Assembly (NCBI RefSeq): GCF_020921035.1
Contig: NC_063152.1
Coordinates: 10,058,001-10,122,000 of the forward strand
From: Rhodamnia argentea
Taxonomy: Eukaryota > Streptophyta > Magnoliopsida > Myrtales > Myrtaceae
Direction of reading: 5' to 3'
DNA: 64,000 bases
The translations under genes and the position numbers were made by a program. The notes beneath the pieces were generated by a model. That model did not search any database, was not told the DNA's origin, and worked only from the letters and a program-made list of their open reading frames with translations. Each line of letters opens with the position of its first letter. Position 1 is the stretch's first letter. Shown piece after piece: positions 48,691 through 61,115 of the stretch.

Positions 48691-48883
48691 GGCTTCGATC
48701 GGTTTTCACGTCGAGCGAAGAAGAAGGACAAGTGAAAGACGAAAGAGATCTGGTTTTTATATCGAATCTGGCTGGGTTGGCTTTTGGAGGTAAGGAAGAA
48801 GAGGGAGGATAGAGAGACGTTTGTTTTCTTTTTTCCTTTTTTCCGTTCGGAATAATAGAGTCTCCTGGGGAGAAAATGTTCGC
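48691..48883. promoter_or_regulatory. NSF immediate upstream region
   Basis: 193 bp lie between the NSF start codon and the left edge of an inverted-repeat element, so the core promoter or leader must lie here or inside the element. No certain TATA box was assigned. Confidence 0.35.
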
Positions 48884-50590
48884 GCTTTTTTTCAAAAATA
48901 AGGAAAAAAAATTACGAATTTGTGAGTTTTTTCAAAATATTTACACATGCTTGTGCACAGGCATACGGTTTTGCTTATAAAAGCAAAGCCGCTCGCCTCC
49001 TCAGTCGATGCTCTCTCTTTCTCGACAGTTTGAGCTCCTCACTCGATACGTGCTCTTCCTCGGCATTTTGTTTTCACTCGGTGTGTGCTCTCCTTCGGCG
49101 GTTTGAGGTAAGTCTTGGTATTGTTTTTTTTTTTTTAGTTTCTTAGATATAGATATTTATTTATTTTGTTATTATTTATGCATGTTCATTTATTTGCATT
49201 TGTTATATTGATAGTTATAATGTTTAATTTTATGTTATTGATAGATTGTTAGTAATATATTTTTATTTTTTTGTTAATGTTTTGATAATGTTTAAATTAT
49301 GTATAGGTTGTTATTAACAAAATATGAATTATTGGCATTTGACAACTTTTGTTGATTTTAATTTCATGAATAGGGTGATGGCATGGAACGAATCCTACAA
49401 TTAAGTTTCGTTACATCTCGCGAGAACACGCAGGCTACATCGAGGATACTTAAGGCGGTGTTATTTGCATATGATGATGAGGGACGAATTACAATGATGC
49501 CACCACCCCAACCAGCACCTACAGTAGCATCCATTGAATCACACGAGTGTGACCCACCTAAGAGCGTTCGGTCAACCCAGAAGGCCACTTGAGCTTATCC
49601 AGATGATGTCGTCTCCTACCCCATGGCCTATCATACACAGTCACAGTTCACCATCCCCAGTAGCACGACAAATTTCACTCTAGAGTTCAACCGGTTTGCC
49701 TGCCAATTTTATGAGAGATTCGCTTTTGCCTTCCATGATAATCGATAGTCACAAACTCCGGCTCAAAATATTTTCTCTACTCGAAGAGCATTTGATGATT
49801 CTCAAAGTTCCTATGGACATGATATGTCATCTGATTTCTCTCCTTTTTACCTAAGTCCTTCTACAGTAGGATATATACTGTCTCAGCATGGACTATTTTT
49901 CCATTTTGATGATGAACCCACATCATAGGCACACTTCCCATCATAGGATCTGCCCTCGCTATCTACACTTCCTATTCATCTGGAATCTTATCCTCATCTT
50001 CAATACAACACTAAACCTACCGAATGATGGAGACAACCCGATTGCGGAACAGGATGCCACGTAAGAGGACGACATGTTTATTATCTATTGTTACAATGTT
50101 TATTTGCGGATTTTTTTAATTCATAGATTGTTATCTACTATTACACTTTCTTTAATTCTAGATATTTCATCTTTATGTATCCTACAATTTATTTGATGCA
50201 TTTGCTTTTTATTTTTTTAGAAATTTTATCTATTATTTTATCTATATCTATTAATTATTTACATACTAAATAAATTAATTACATAAATATTAAATTATTT
50301 ATTAATTATGTGTATTAATAAATTTAAAATTAAGTATTAATAATTACATTATAAAAATAAGATTTAAAAAATTATATTTATAAAGTTGTATAAATATAAA
50401 TGTTATAAATAAATATTATTATAAATATAAAAAAAAAAGGAAAGGAAAAAAAAAGATGTGTGGTTGTATTAAAAGAAAAAGAAAAAAAAAAGATGTACGG
50501 CTGCATAACAGCCGCACATGCCGTAAATGTGTAAATATTTTGAAAAAAGACGTAAATTTGTAATTTTTTTACCATATTTTTGAAAAAAGC
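48884..50590. mobile_element. Inverted-repeat element (1.7 kb), possibly Mutator-like, with coding remnant
   Basis: The left end (48884-48950) and the right end read backwards (50590-50522) align over about 65 bp with a few gaps. They share CTTTTTTTCAAAAATA, AAAAAAATTAC and TTTTTTCAAAATATTTACACAT. Long inverted ends suggest a MULE, but I could not find a 9-bp duplication. The interior (49380-50060) reads on the + strand as a stop-riddled coding remnant ending near WRQPDCGTG, faintly resembling the tail of plant mobile domain proteins (low confidence). A 5' leader-like region with TTATAAAAG (48977-48985) and a possible donor near 49108 precedes it. The right edge is 46 bp from a MITE. Confidence 0.6.
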
Positions 50591-50635
50591 CCAAAATATT
50601 ATGCGCATCCTCTCTCTCCTTCTTTTTAAATAAAA

Positions 50636-51135
50636 AGGTTAATATCACGAAAAATTTCAAATTTGTACACTTATGACAAATTTATCTCAAATTATTTTTT
50701 TCACCACTAAAAATTTATAAATTTATCCCAAACTATTTTTTTAACTACCAAAACCCTAAACTAGTACATCTCTGATAAATTTACCATATATTAATTAATT
50801 TGATCACGAAAAATCTCAAAATAGTACACTTATGACAAACTTACCTTACGATAAATTGGGTTAATACCATGAAAAATCCTAAGTTGATATATTTGTGACA
50901 AACATAGGGTTAAGAACCCTAAACTGATACACCCGACTCCCTTGTATCATCCAAAACAACAATTTGATGATTAGGTTTAACAAAAACTAATTGAAAGTAA
51001 ATTTATCACAAATGTACTAGTTTGCGATAAATTTATTACAAATATACTAGTTTAGAATTTTTTGTGTTCAAAAAAATAGATTGGGGTAAATTTATCACAA
51101 ATGTACCAGTTTGAGGTTTCTCATGATATTAACCC
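50636..51135. mobile_element. Mutator-like MITE, copy 2 (500 bp, 9-bp target duplication)
   Basis: Bounded by exact TAAATAAAA repeats at 50627-50635 and 51136-51144. The ends are GGTTAATATCACGAAAAAT on the left and, read backwards, GGGTTAATATCATGAGAAAC on the right. The same internal unit pattern as copy 1 at 4617-5138 appears in opposite orientations on the two halves. Non-coding. Confidence 0.85.
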
Positions 51136-51599
51136 TAAATAAAAATATGCACACAACTTTTTAGGAAAAATTTTAGAAGCCCGCTAAGGAGTCTCACGCT
51201 CCAACCCACCTCTAACTTTTTTATCAAATGAAAACATATTCTTAGCTTTATGTTCAGAAGCTTTCCTTCCATTTTTGCTTACAAACCTCACAGTTCAAAG
51301 GTGCTCGGAAAGCACAGTTAACCACTGCTAGGCTGTCGGTCCCCTATCTATTTTTGCTTACAGAACGTCGCTACCGCTCATTCGATGCCAGCATTGTCCA
51401 AAACTTCTGGATACAGAGCATTCTAGAGAGAAGAATGGCTTCCACCATAGTTCGTTGAATCCCAATATTGCTCTTCGCCTCTTCATTCCTCTCCTCTATT
51501 TTCTCTCAGAAGAACCGATTTCCATGTTTTTATTTTGATTTAATTTCCGTTCCTAGTTCACGCCAAGTTTATTTGGCTTATTTGCTTGTTTGTTTTACA

Positions 51600-52170
51600 G
51601 TGCGATTTGAATGTGTATGAGGTTTCGCTTCGAAGAATCAATGTCAATTTATTTGTCCTTTTTTTTTAACTCGTGGCCGGGAGCAAATTTGCTAGGGCGA
51701 AGAAGAAAGGCAAGATTCCGGCAACCAAGAAGGCATCACATCCCCCTCACCTTAGAAGGGCTTTACCTTCGGTGGACCCTGCTACTACTACTTCTTCTTC
51801 TTCTTCTTCGGATGTCCTGTCCATACTCTAAGAAGATGTTCAAGAGGTGAAAGTGTCCATGGCCAACATTTCCAAATACTTGGTCAAGCTTGAAAGGACC
51901 ATCAATAATGTGGACTGCTACAATCCTCTCAAAACTTTTCCTGAGCCTACCAATCTTACTCTCCAGCACAAAAACGCAAGCGTAGAAGCCCCGAATGAGT
52001 GCACTACCTGTTTTGCGCTTGTAACTGCCTGTTTCTATTTTCATATGCTTTATGATGTACCCCTATGCTGCGAATGAATGAAACCTGATGTTATTCATAT
52101 CTTGCTTTTATTCGTATGCTTATGCTTTTTTATGATGATAAAAAGGGAGAGAATTTTACAAGAATCTTAC
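51600..52170 (+). mobile_element. Copia element 3' end remnant (possible third-ORF tail and polypurine region)
   Basis: The + strand from about 51670 reads as a Lys/Ser-rich coding remnant (KFARAKKKGKIPATKK, then a poly-Ser run and a stop near 51829, then NISKYLVKLERTI). It is followed by non-coding sequence with GATGATAAAAAGGGAGAG (52133-52150), a purine tract like those just before the 3' LTR of SIRE/Maximus-type copia elements. It is best read as the tail of an element whose LTR follows. I recognise no domain with confidence. Confidence 0.4.
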
Positions 52171-52486
52171 AAAGATTTGCTAAATTAGCATAATCCAAAG
52201 GGAAGCATAGAAACAAAGGAGCCTAAGCAAGAGAACAACTATTCTCTCTGCATATGTTTATCTACCTTATGAACTATGACTAAAGATCTTATTTTAAATA
52301 CTTTCAAAATCAAGAGATCTTCTAAGTTAGTTATTCTCCATATTCATTTACTAAATCTTTTCGGTGAATCATTTTTTTTTTTGCGGTTATGCCTTATCAC
52401 TGAAAAATCTCTATGTAGGTCGTTACTTTATTACACTCTTAAACTCTATCTCATTGAACATCTGCGGGATAGTTTTGCCAAAGAGA

Positions 52487-53236
52487 TTGTTTGAGAAACA
52501 TCTTATAAAATATTTTCATAATATCCAAACTATCCTTAGCTTTTTATTTTAACGTTGGTGTTCAGATGTTTTATCCATGGCTGAGATTCATGTGATGACC
52601 ATCGGGTAAAAATCATGTGAAGTCCGAAGCGTTCTCATGAAAATATTGGCTGAGGACCACAAAAGTTTGGTCACTCATAGTTGATATCGGAGATTGAAAA
52701 TTTAGGTGTGCGAAGTTGTTTAAAGTCCAAATGAGCTGTTACTTGTGAAAGAAACGCTAAAATAGTTGTTGCCAAATGGGAAAGCACAAATGGATGACTC
52801 TTGCCTCTATCGGTAATTGTTCCTTGCTCCTATCAGAATCTAGCTAAAGCTATTAGCATGGAATAGAAGCTATGTATCTATTTTTCAAAAGCTAGAACAG
52901 TCTCAAAAGAGCAGCTGTATGGGCAACTCTAATTTGGTGACAAGATGTCCTATCAACCCATGTTACTACTGCTTTTAACTTGTGAGGCAGTTTACTAGTG
53001 TATTCCAACCCATATTATGGATGTTAGTTGTGTAGAGTGGACATATGCTTGATATATAAACAAAATCATTATATATCATGTGTCCTTATCTTTCACTCTA
53101 TCTTTACTTTGCATTGCACACTCCTGGAAAACATTTGTTCACCCGATCTTTTTCATATCATCTTTCGCTTTCTGCACAAACTTAAAAAGTTCCAAAACAA
53201 TTTCACCCCCTCTAGATTGCATTGTTAGCCTCAACA
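52487..53236 (+). repeat. LTR-like block 1 of tandem copia remnant
   Basis: From TGTTTGAGAAACAT this block parallels 53896-54839 in landmarks (CCAAACTATCCTT, TTTACTAGTGTATTCCAACC, TTAGTTGTGTAGAGTGGACAT, the CTCAACA end). It has lost the middle section that contains the TATA box in block 2. A degenerate primer-binding site (GACATCAGAGC) follows. Confidence 0.65.
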
Positions 53237-53303
53237 ATTGACATCAGAGCTCTGTTGCTTGTTATTTGAAGTGTTTTTCTCCAGAGCATGAAGATCCTTT
53301 ATT

Positions 53304-53890
53304 ATGGTTGATTTTGGAGATTTTTTTAGCAATGAATCTTCAGCACCTAACAAGCCTCCATTATTCGACGGAAACAACCATGGCTATTGGAAGAATAGGA
53401 TGTTCGCTTACATTGAAGCGGCTCAAGTAATATGAGACGTAGTCCAAAATAGCGTAGAAGTTCTAGTTGCTCCTACCGTTATTGCAAACCAAGATGCTGC
53501 TAGACAACCAACCACTGAAAATGCCAATCTAGTTATTAATGTAGCTGCTTACCTTGAAGAAACTCGAAAAAGAGATTCTTTAGATTCTAAAGCTAGACAT
53601 CTTCTCTAGTGCGTTTTGTCTCCATTTAAGTATAACCATAATTCATCTTGTGTTTTAGCTAAACAAATATGGAATTTCCTTCAAATGATCTATGAATGCA
53701 TCGATTGAGTAAAGAAAACAAAGATGAACGTCCTGCTCGGCAACTACGAAATGCTTGTAATGAAGTTAGATGAGGTAGTAAAAGAAATGTACATGAGATT
53801 CAATGAAATAGTGAATAGTCTAGCAAGTCAAAAAAAGATGTTTACAAATGCTGAAAAAGTGAGCAAGCTACTGAGGGCACTTCTAAAGGA
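53304..53890 (+). pseudogene. Copia gag fragment 1 (truncated)
   Basis: Begins at ATG 53304 (MVDFGDFFSNESSAPNKPP), closely related to fragment 2 at 54906. It has in-frame stops (for example near 53430 and 53608) and ends abruptly after the conserved KLLRALLKEW, where the second LTR-like block starts. Confidence 0.8.
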
Positions 53891-53895
53891 ATGGA

Positions 53896-54839
53896 TTATT
53901 AGAGAAACATATTGTAAATTATTTTGATGATTTCCAAACTATCCTTTAGTATTTTATTTACATTTGGTGTGCGGATATTTGTTGTTTATGGGTCATTGGA
54001 TAAAAATCGACCTCAAAAAAATCTGGTCACCGAATATGTGATATCGAAGCTTAAAAGATCAGGTCAAACGAGAAGTATAAAGTCCATACATGCTAATGTT
54101 TCGAAAAGATCGGCTGAAGTTGTCCACGCTTGATAGAAATGGCTAATGGGAAGATTTTTGTCTTCTCGGGATTTGTTCACTGTGTTAGATAAAAGCTAAA
54201 ACTATCAGCACAAAACAGCAGGTCAACATCTATATTAGGAAAGTCCAATTTGACGAAGGGTAAACAGCCCCAGCACAAAGACAAGTTGTCCCATCAAACT
54301 CCAACGGCTCTTTTACCCCTCCGGAGATGCTCCAACGATTATTTTGCTGAGGCTTATAAAAGGAGGAGGTCGAGAAGGCCAAAGGAGAGAGAATCCTAAC
54401 CGATTGAATATCCAAGTATTGCTCTATAATCTGTTCTAGTTAAAAATCATGTCTAAAAGATCTTGTGATCTGTTGTTGCCTTGTAATTGTGCAGAAACAA
54501 GTGTTCATCACCGAGTAATGAGGCTATGTCAAGATTGTGTGAAAGATTAGCTCACGTACTATTTATAATTTGTGAAGCGGTTTACTAGTGCATTCCAACC
54601 CGTGTTATAGCCGTTAGTTGTGTGGAGTGGACATAGGCTTGGTAAATAAGCCGAACCACTATATATCTAGTGTACCAATCTTTTCCATATCATATCTCTA
54701 CTTGCACACACCCAGATCTTGTTTAGCTAGACATTTGCTCACCCGATCTTTTGATATCACCTTTGGTTTTTCGCAAAATCTAAAAAAGTTTCAAAACAGT
54801 TTATTTACCCCCCCTCAGGTTGCATTATCGGTCTCAACA
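53896..54839 (+). repeat. LTR-like block 2 of tandem copia remnant
   Basis: Contains a promoter-like GCTTATAAAAGGAGGAGG (about 54350-54368) and ends CTCAACA. It is followed by a good tRNA-Met primer site, TTGGTATCAGAG (from 54841). Its left end is fused directly to gag fragment 1. Confidence 0.7.
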
Positions 54840-54905
54840 ATTGGTATCAGAGTTATGTTGCTTGTTATTTGAAGCGTATTTCTTCAGAGCATAAGGATCA
54901 TTATT

Positions 54906-56880
54906 ATGGCTGACTTTGATGGTTTCTTGAGCAATGAATTCGCAGCACCTAACAAGCCTCCATACTTTGATGGAAGCAACTACAACTACTGGAAGAACAT
55001 GATGTTTGCTTATCTTGATGCCTGTGATCGGGAGATGTGGGATGTTATTAAAAATGGTGTGGAAGTTCAAGCCGCTCCAGCTGCTCCTGCTGCTAATGCT
55101 GTCGCTAGAGAACAAGCCTGTGATCCGGATGCCGTTACTGCTACTTGTTTTGAATTGACTCGAAAAAGAGATGCTCTCAATTCTAAAGCTAGACATCTTC
55201 TTTACTGTGATTTATCTCCATATGAATACAATAGAATCTTTTCTTGTGTCCCAATTAAGGAAATATGGGATCGACTCTAGCTAGTCTATCAAAGCACGAA
55301 TAGAGTAAAGGAGATCAAAATGAACATGCTGCTTGGAAAATACAAAATGTTCATGATGAGTTCAGATGAAACATTACGAGAAATGTACACGAGATTCATT
55401 GAGATAGTGAACGGTTTGGCCAATCAAGAAAAGATCTTCATAGACTTTGAAAAAGCGAAAAAGTTACTTAGAGCACTTCCCGATGCATGATTGATGGCGA
55501 AGACATCAGTCCAAGAAATTATGAGAATCCAACTCATCACCATGGATGAACTCATATGCATGTTGATGTCATATGAAGCTAAAGGCATGAAAAAGCAAAA
55601 TCTTGCCAAAGGTAAAATGATTATTGCTTTTAATGCCGACGATGAAAATGCAGGAGGTGAAACATCTGCTGAAGAAGACGACAACATTGAGATGGCCTTG
55701 TTCACCAAAAGATTTAAGACTCTTATGAAAAAAGACGGAAATTTCAGAAGCTAAAAGAATCAAAGATTCTCGGAAGAAAAGAAACCTTTCAAAGGAAAGG
55801 AAGAAAGCGAAGGTAAGGACATTGTCTGTTTTGAATGCAAGAAATCAGGACATATCAAACTAAAATATCCACTCCCGAAGAAAAGAGGAGGAAGATTTGA
55901 AAAGAAGAAATGAGCACCCAAAGTTGAAACATGGAGTGACGCCAAAAGCGAGTCAAGTGATGATGATGAGGCAAATCTTTGCCTCATGACTAAGTCTGAA
56001 AGAAAAGATGAAGAAGAAGTAAATGACTCTGAGCTTTCATATGAAAAAATGCAAGAGTTTCTAAAAGAAATATTTTTGGAGCACAAAAAGGCCTAAAAAA
56101 GACTTTCGGAATTGAAAAAGGAAGTTTCAAAACTCATTGAACAAAATCTTTCTAGAAAAGATGAACTTGAGAAACTGCATAAAGATTTGGTTGACTCTCA
56201 AAATGAACGCGATTTTCAGCACGAAGAAAGCAAATCTTTAAAAGAAGATACTTCAAAAATCAGCATAACTTTTTCTTTAGTTCAAAAACCTTGCAGGACA
56301 TTCTTTACATTCAAGTTTCTCTTTGCGACAAGTCCGGACTTTGGCATGAAAGGAAACATGAAGAGAAGAATCCCTTTCCTAATGTCAAAATGCGGCTGAA
56401 ATAAGCATCGTCTCTTCAGTTTTACAAAGATCACATTGCACGACAATTCACTAGATCTATTGGCAAGCAATTTAGTTGCTCTATTTGCAATGAACCTGGC
56501 CATAACAAGCAAACATGCCCATTCGAGCAAATAAAGCCCAAAAAGAATTATTGGAGATATGATAGGAGACCAAAAACTAACACAAAAGGACTTAAGTGTG
56601 TGTAGATACCAAAGAAAACATGAACATCTTTTTTATTGTAAGTGATACTAAAGAAGAACAAGTGGTACTTGGAAAGGATGTTCACACTACATGACACCAG
56701 AAAGAAGCATGTTCATAAATCTTAGACAGGTGGACGGTAAAAATGTCACTTTCGGATGAAAACGAAAAGGAAAGATCATTGGCTTAGGAAATGTAAAATT
56801 GAGAAACCTGATCATAGAAGATGTTTCATATTCTTCATCCTCCATCCAGAAAGTTCCCTCTTACGCTATACTGGTTCTGG
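54906..56880 (+). pseudogene. Copia gag-protease fragment 2 (truncated)
   Basis: Gag starts at ATG 54906 (MADFDGFLSNEFAAPNKPPY) and stays open to 55280, then continues through stops at about 55278, 55487 and 55752. The zinc knuckle CFECKKSGHIKLKY has Tyr in place of the last Cys (codon 55866-55868). A second knuckle-like piece lies near 56480 (CNEPGHNKQTC). The region ends in a broken protease-like segment (HYMTPERSMFINL, then VTFG and KGKIIGLGNVKLRNLI). Integrase and reverse transcriptase are absent. The right edge meets another repeat at about 56905. Confidence 0.8.
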
Positions 56881-56904
56881 GAATATGGTCAACAAGATAG
56901 GGCT

Positions 56905-57100
56905 ATAGTCGTTCCCGATTAAATACCGAATATGTCATAGGAATCAAGCACTTTACTACTCGATCATTCAATTAATATTAGGATGTTATTTTTTTTTAAT
57001 CTATCTACCTTAAGTAAAGAGAAAATTATCTCAATGACCTTTTAGTGTAGTTTGAACCGTTGAGTTACGTAATTAGAAGGAGCCATTCTACCGAACATGC
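56905..57100 (+). repeat. Dispersed piece of the 665-bp repeat family
   Basis: GATTAAATACCGAATATGTC through CTACCTTAAGTAAAGAGAAA to TAATTAGAAGGAGCC matches the second half of the tandem unit at about 61420-61585. Confidence 0.65.
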
Positions 57101-57708
57101 TGACATGAACAATTTTACTCGAAACAACATCCTAAGTATGCTCCTACTCAATGGTTTCTAGTGCCCACAAGCTGAAAAGACTACATTGGAATTTTCCGTA
57201 AAGGTTTATGGCTATATTGGCAAACTAAAAAATTTAAGGCTAAAACAAGTTTAGGACCAAATTCATAATTCTTCCTTTATTTTACTATAACACATGAGGG
57301 GTTCAATTGTTTAAAGAATTTATTATGAGTCCTAAGATTAAGGAGACATTATTTTAGCTTTTGATTGGGTGACCGAAATACGTTATAAAATCACTATTTT
57401 CTTTCTAAAGTTAAAATTTCACAAGTAATTTCTTATTTACAATATATCGCTGCGGATTTTTTCGCAATAAAAGACGAACCGGTGTCCATATATAACGACA
57501 TTGTCCAAAGAAAAGAGAGATTATGAACACTAATGTAGTTAAACGATGGAGTTTCACTCTAATCAGATTTTGTTTTTCATTAACATTTCCAAAAAATGAG
57601 GGATGTTCTGGTTCCTCCTAATAAATTATTTGAGACACTGCGTAAATTTTTGTTCACCGAACAAGGGAAAAAAGAAGACGAAGGAAAACCATCGGAGCTA
57701 GACATCCA

Positions 57709-57735
57709 CTATAAATACCGCACGAAAAACCCTAG
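57709..57735 (+). promoter_or_regulatory. RPS18 TATA box and telo-box
   Basis: CTATAAATA at 57709-57717 is followed by AAACCCTAG (57727-57735), the telo-box typical of plant ribosomal protein gene promoters and leaders. Both lie about 100-120 bp before the start codon at 57830. Confidence 0.75.
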
Positions 57736-57829
57736 CCTTGCTCCCCCCTACCTTCAGCCGTCTATTTGTGCAGGACTCCTCGCTCTCCTCTCTCTTCCTC
57801 TCGCTCGCTCGCTAGCTAGCGCGACTACG

Positions 57830-59639
<1,810 letters not shown>

Positions 59640-61095
59640 GTTGAATTCTTGTTACTTCTAATTATGGGCATTACATTCAAGGTCTTTGGGGTAGTGTTTT
59701 GTGTTTGATCTCCGAGTTTACTGTTCCTTGCGTGGACTCTGATACAATTACAGCTTAATGTTTTTTCTTTGCCCTAGTTGTATGATGTTTTTTGCCTGCC
59801 CTGCTTGCTGAAAAGTTAGTGAAGTGACATAGGATCAAATTTTTAAGAGGACATCCGTTTCTTTAAGCAGGCATTGAGAGGTCGAGATGGTTTTGGTTTC
59901 CATGGTTGAGTGGTACATGTTATTCATGCGATTCAACCTGTTACTAAATTCATCGGGTATGTGATTACTGCCTTGGCTGCTAGTGATGGCGGTGAGCCTT
60001 GGCCAACGTCACAGTTGTCTGAAGTGGAGGGAAAAGACATAGTGGATAGAAATTAGAAATTTCCACCTAATTTGTCTGCTCCTACTGGTTACTTATTGCT
60101 TTCCTTTCAAAATTCGAAAAGAAAAGCCAAAAGTTTTACGTTCAAAAAATTATGTGTAGCATTCTACTAGTTAATATCGGTAAATCTAGGAATGCTTCAT
60201 CTGTTTAGGGGTAAAGAAAACCTTTTGGTTGCGTTTGGTCTTTGTTGTTGTTAGTCATAATAAGATTGAATATTATAGGATAAGAAATTTAAAGATTTTG
60301 TCATGTCTTATCTACTGTACGGTGAATTAGAGATTTAAAGTTGAGGCAAGGTGTGGTTGAGATTAACTTTGTTCATCAAAGTACTTCAGAAATATTCAGT
60401 GGTGATTTTTCATGAGCGAGATATTGTTGAGCATATGTTTGTGCCGTCTAAATTCGGGTGCAACCTTGAGGGTCTCACCTGTCGGCTTTGTTCGTTGTTT
60501 TATTGAATGAGTAAATAAGTACTAACCAATCAAATTATTCAGTATCTTTTACAAGTAGAAAATGCCCTCATGCTAGTTGTATAAGAGAACTACCTTTCAA
60601 GTCAACGATCAATTTCGAGTTTTTCATAACATGTCAAGATCCATTTCAAATGTTGGAAAAGTTGAAGCCATTAAAGAATGAGCGACGTGATCTCGTATCA
60701 CGCTAAGCAATTGATTAAAGAACAAGGTCGTAGAGGTATTTGGTTTTGTAGCCAAAGGCCTTAGCTCGACACCGTTGGAGAGGCGACAACACTTGACGGT
60801 TGTTGCCACCGAAGAGGCGGCCCTTTGCTAGAGAGGGAGCCTAGCGCAATGAAGAGGATGCCTGTCTCGAAGAAGAGGGGTGGTTGTGGAAAAAACCCGA
60901 TTCCTTCTCGTGTTTGCTTTTTTGAGAAATCTTATTTTGATCTATTCCACTCTCTACCTCGGATATATATATATTTTTTAGGCTATATCCCTTTTTAATA
61001 TAATGAAAAGTTATCAAACACGGTATAGGATAAAATGTATCACATGATAACTTTTCAAATACAATATATGATAAAACATATTACATGATTACAAA
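59640..61095. other. RPS18 3' flank and decayed repeats, no gene seen
   Basis: Block Y of the dispersed repeat (about 60045-60215) matches 34735-34910. A GGTTGCGTTTGGTC motif near 60225 resembles one end of the Harbinger-type MITE family, but no matching second end was found. Confidence 0.5.
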
Positions 61096-61115
61096 ATATA
61101 AAAAACGTGTTTAGA

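Noticed and set aside
60225..61080. Second Harbinger-type MITE
   Set aside because: Only a one-sided GGTTGCGTTTGGTC end was found; no inverted partner or TTA pair.
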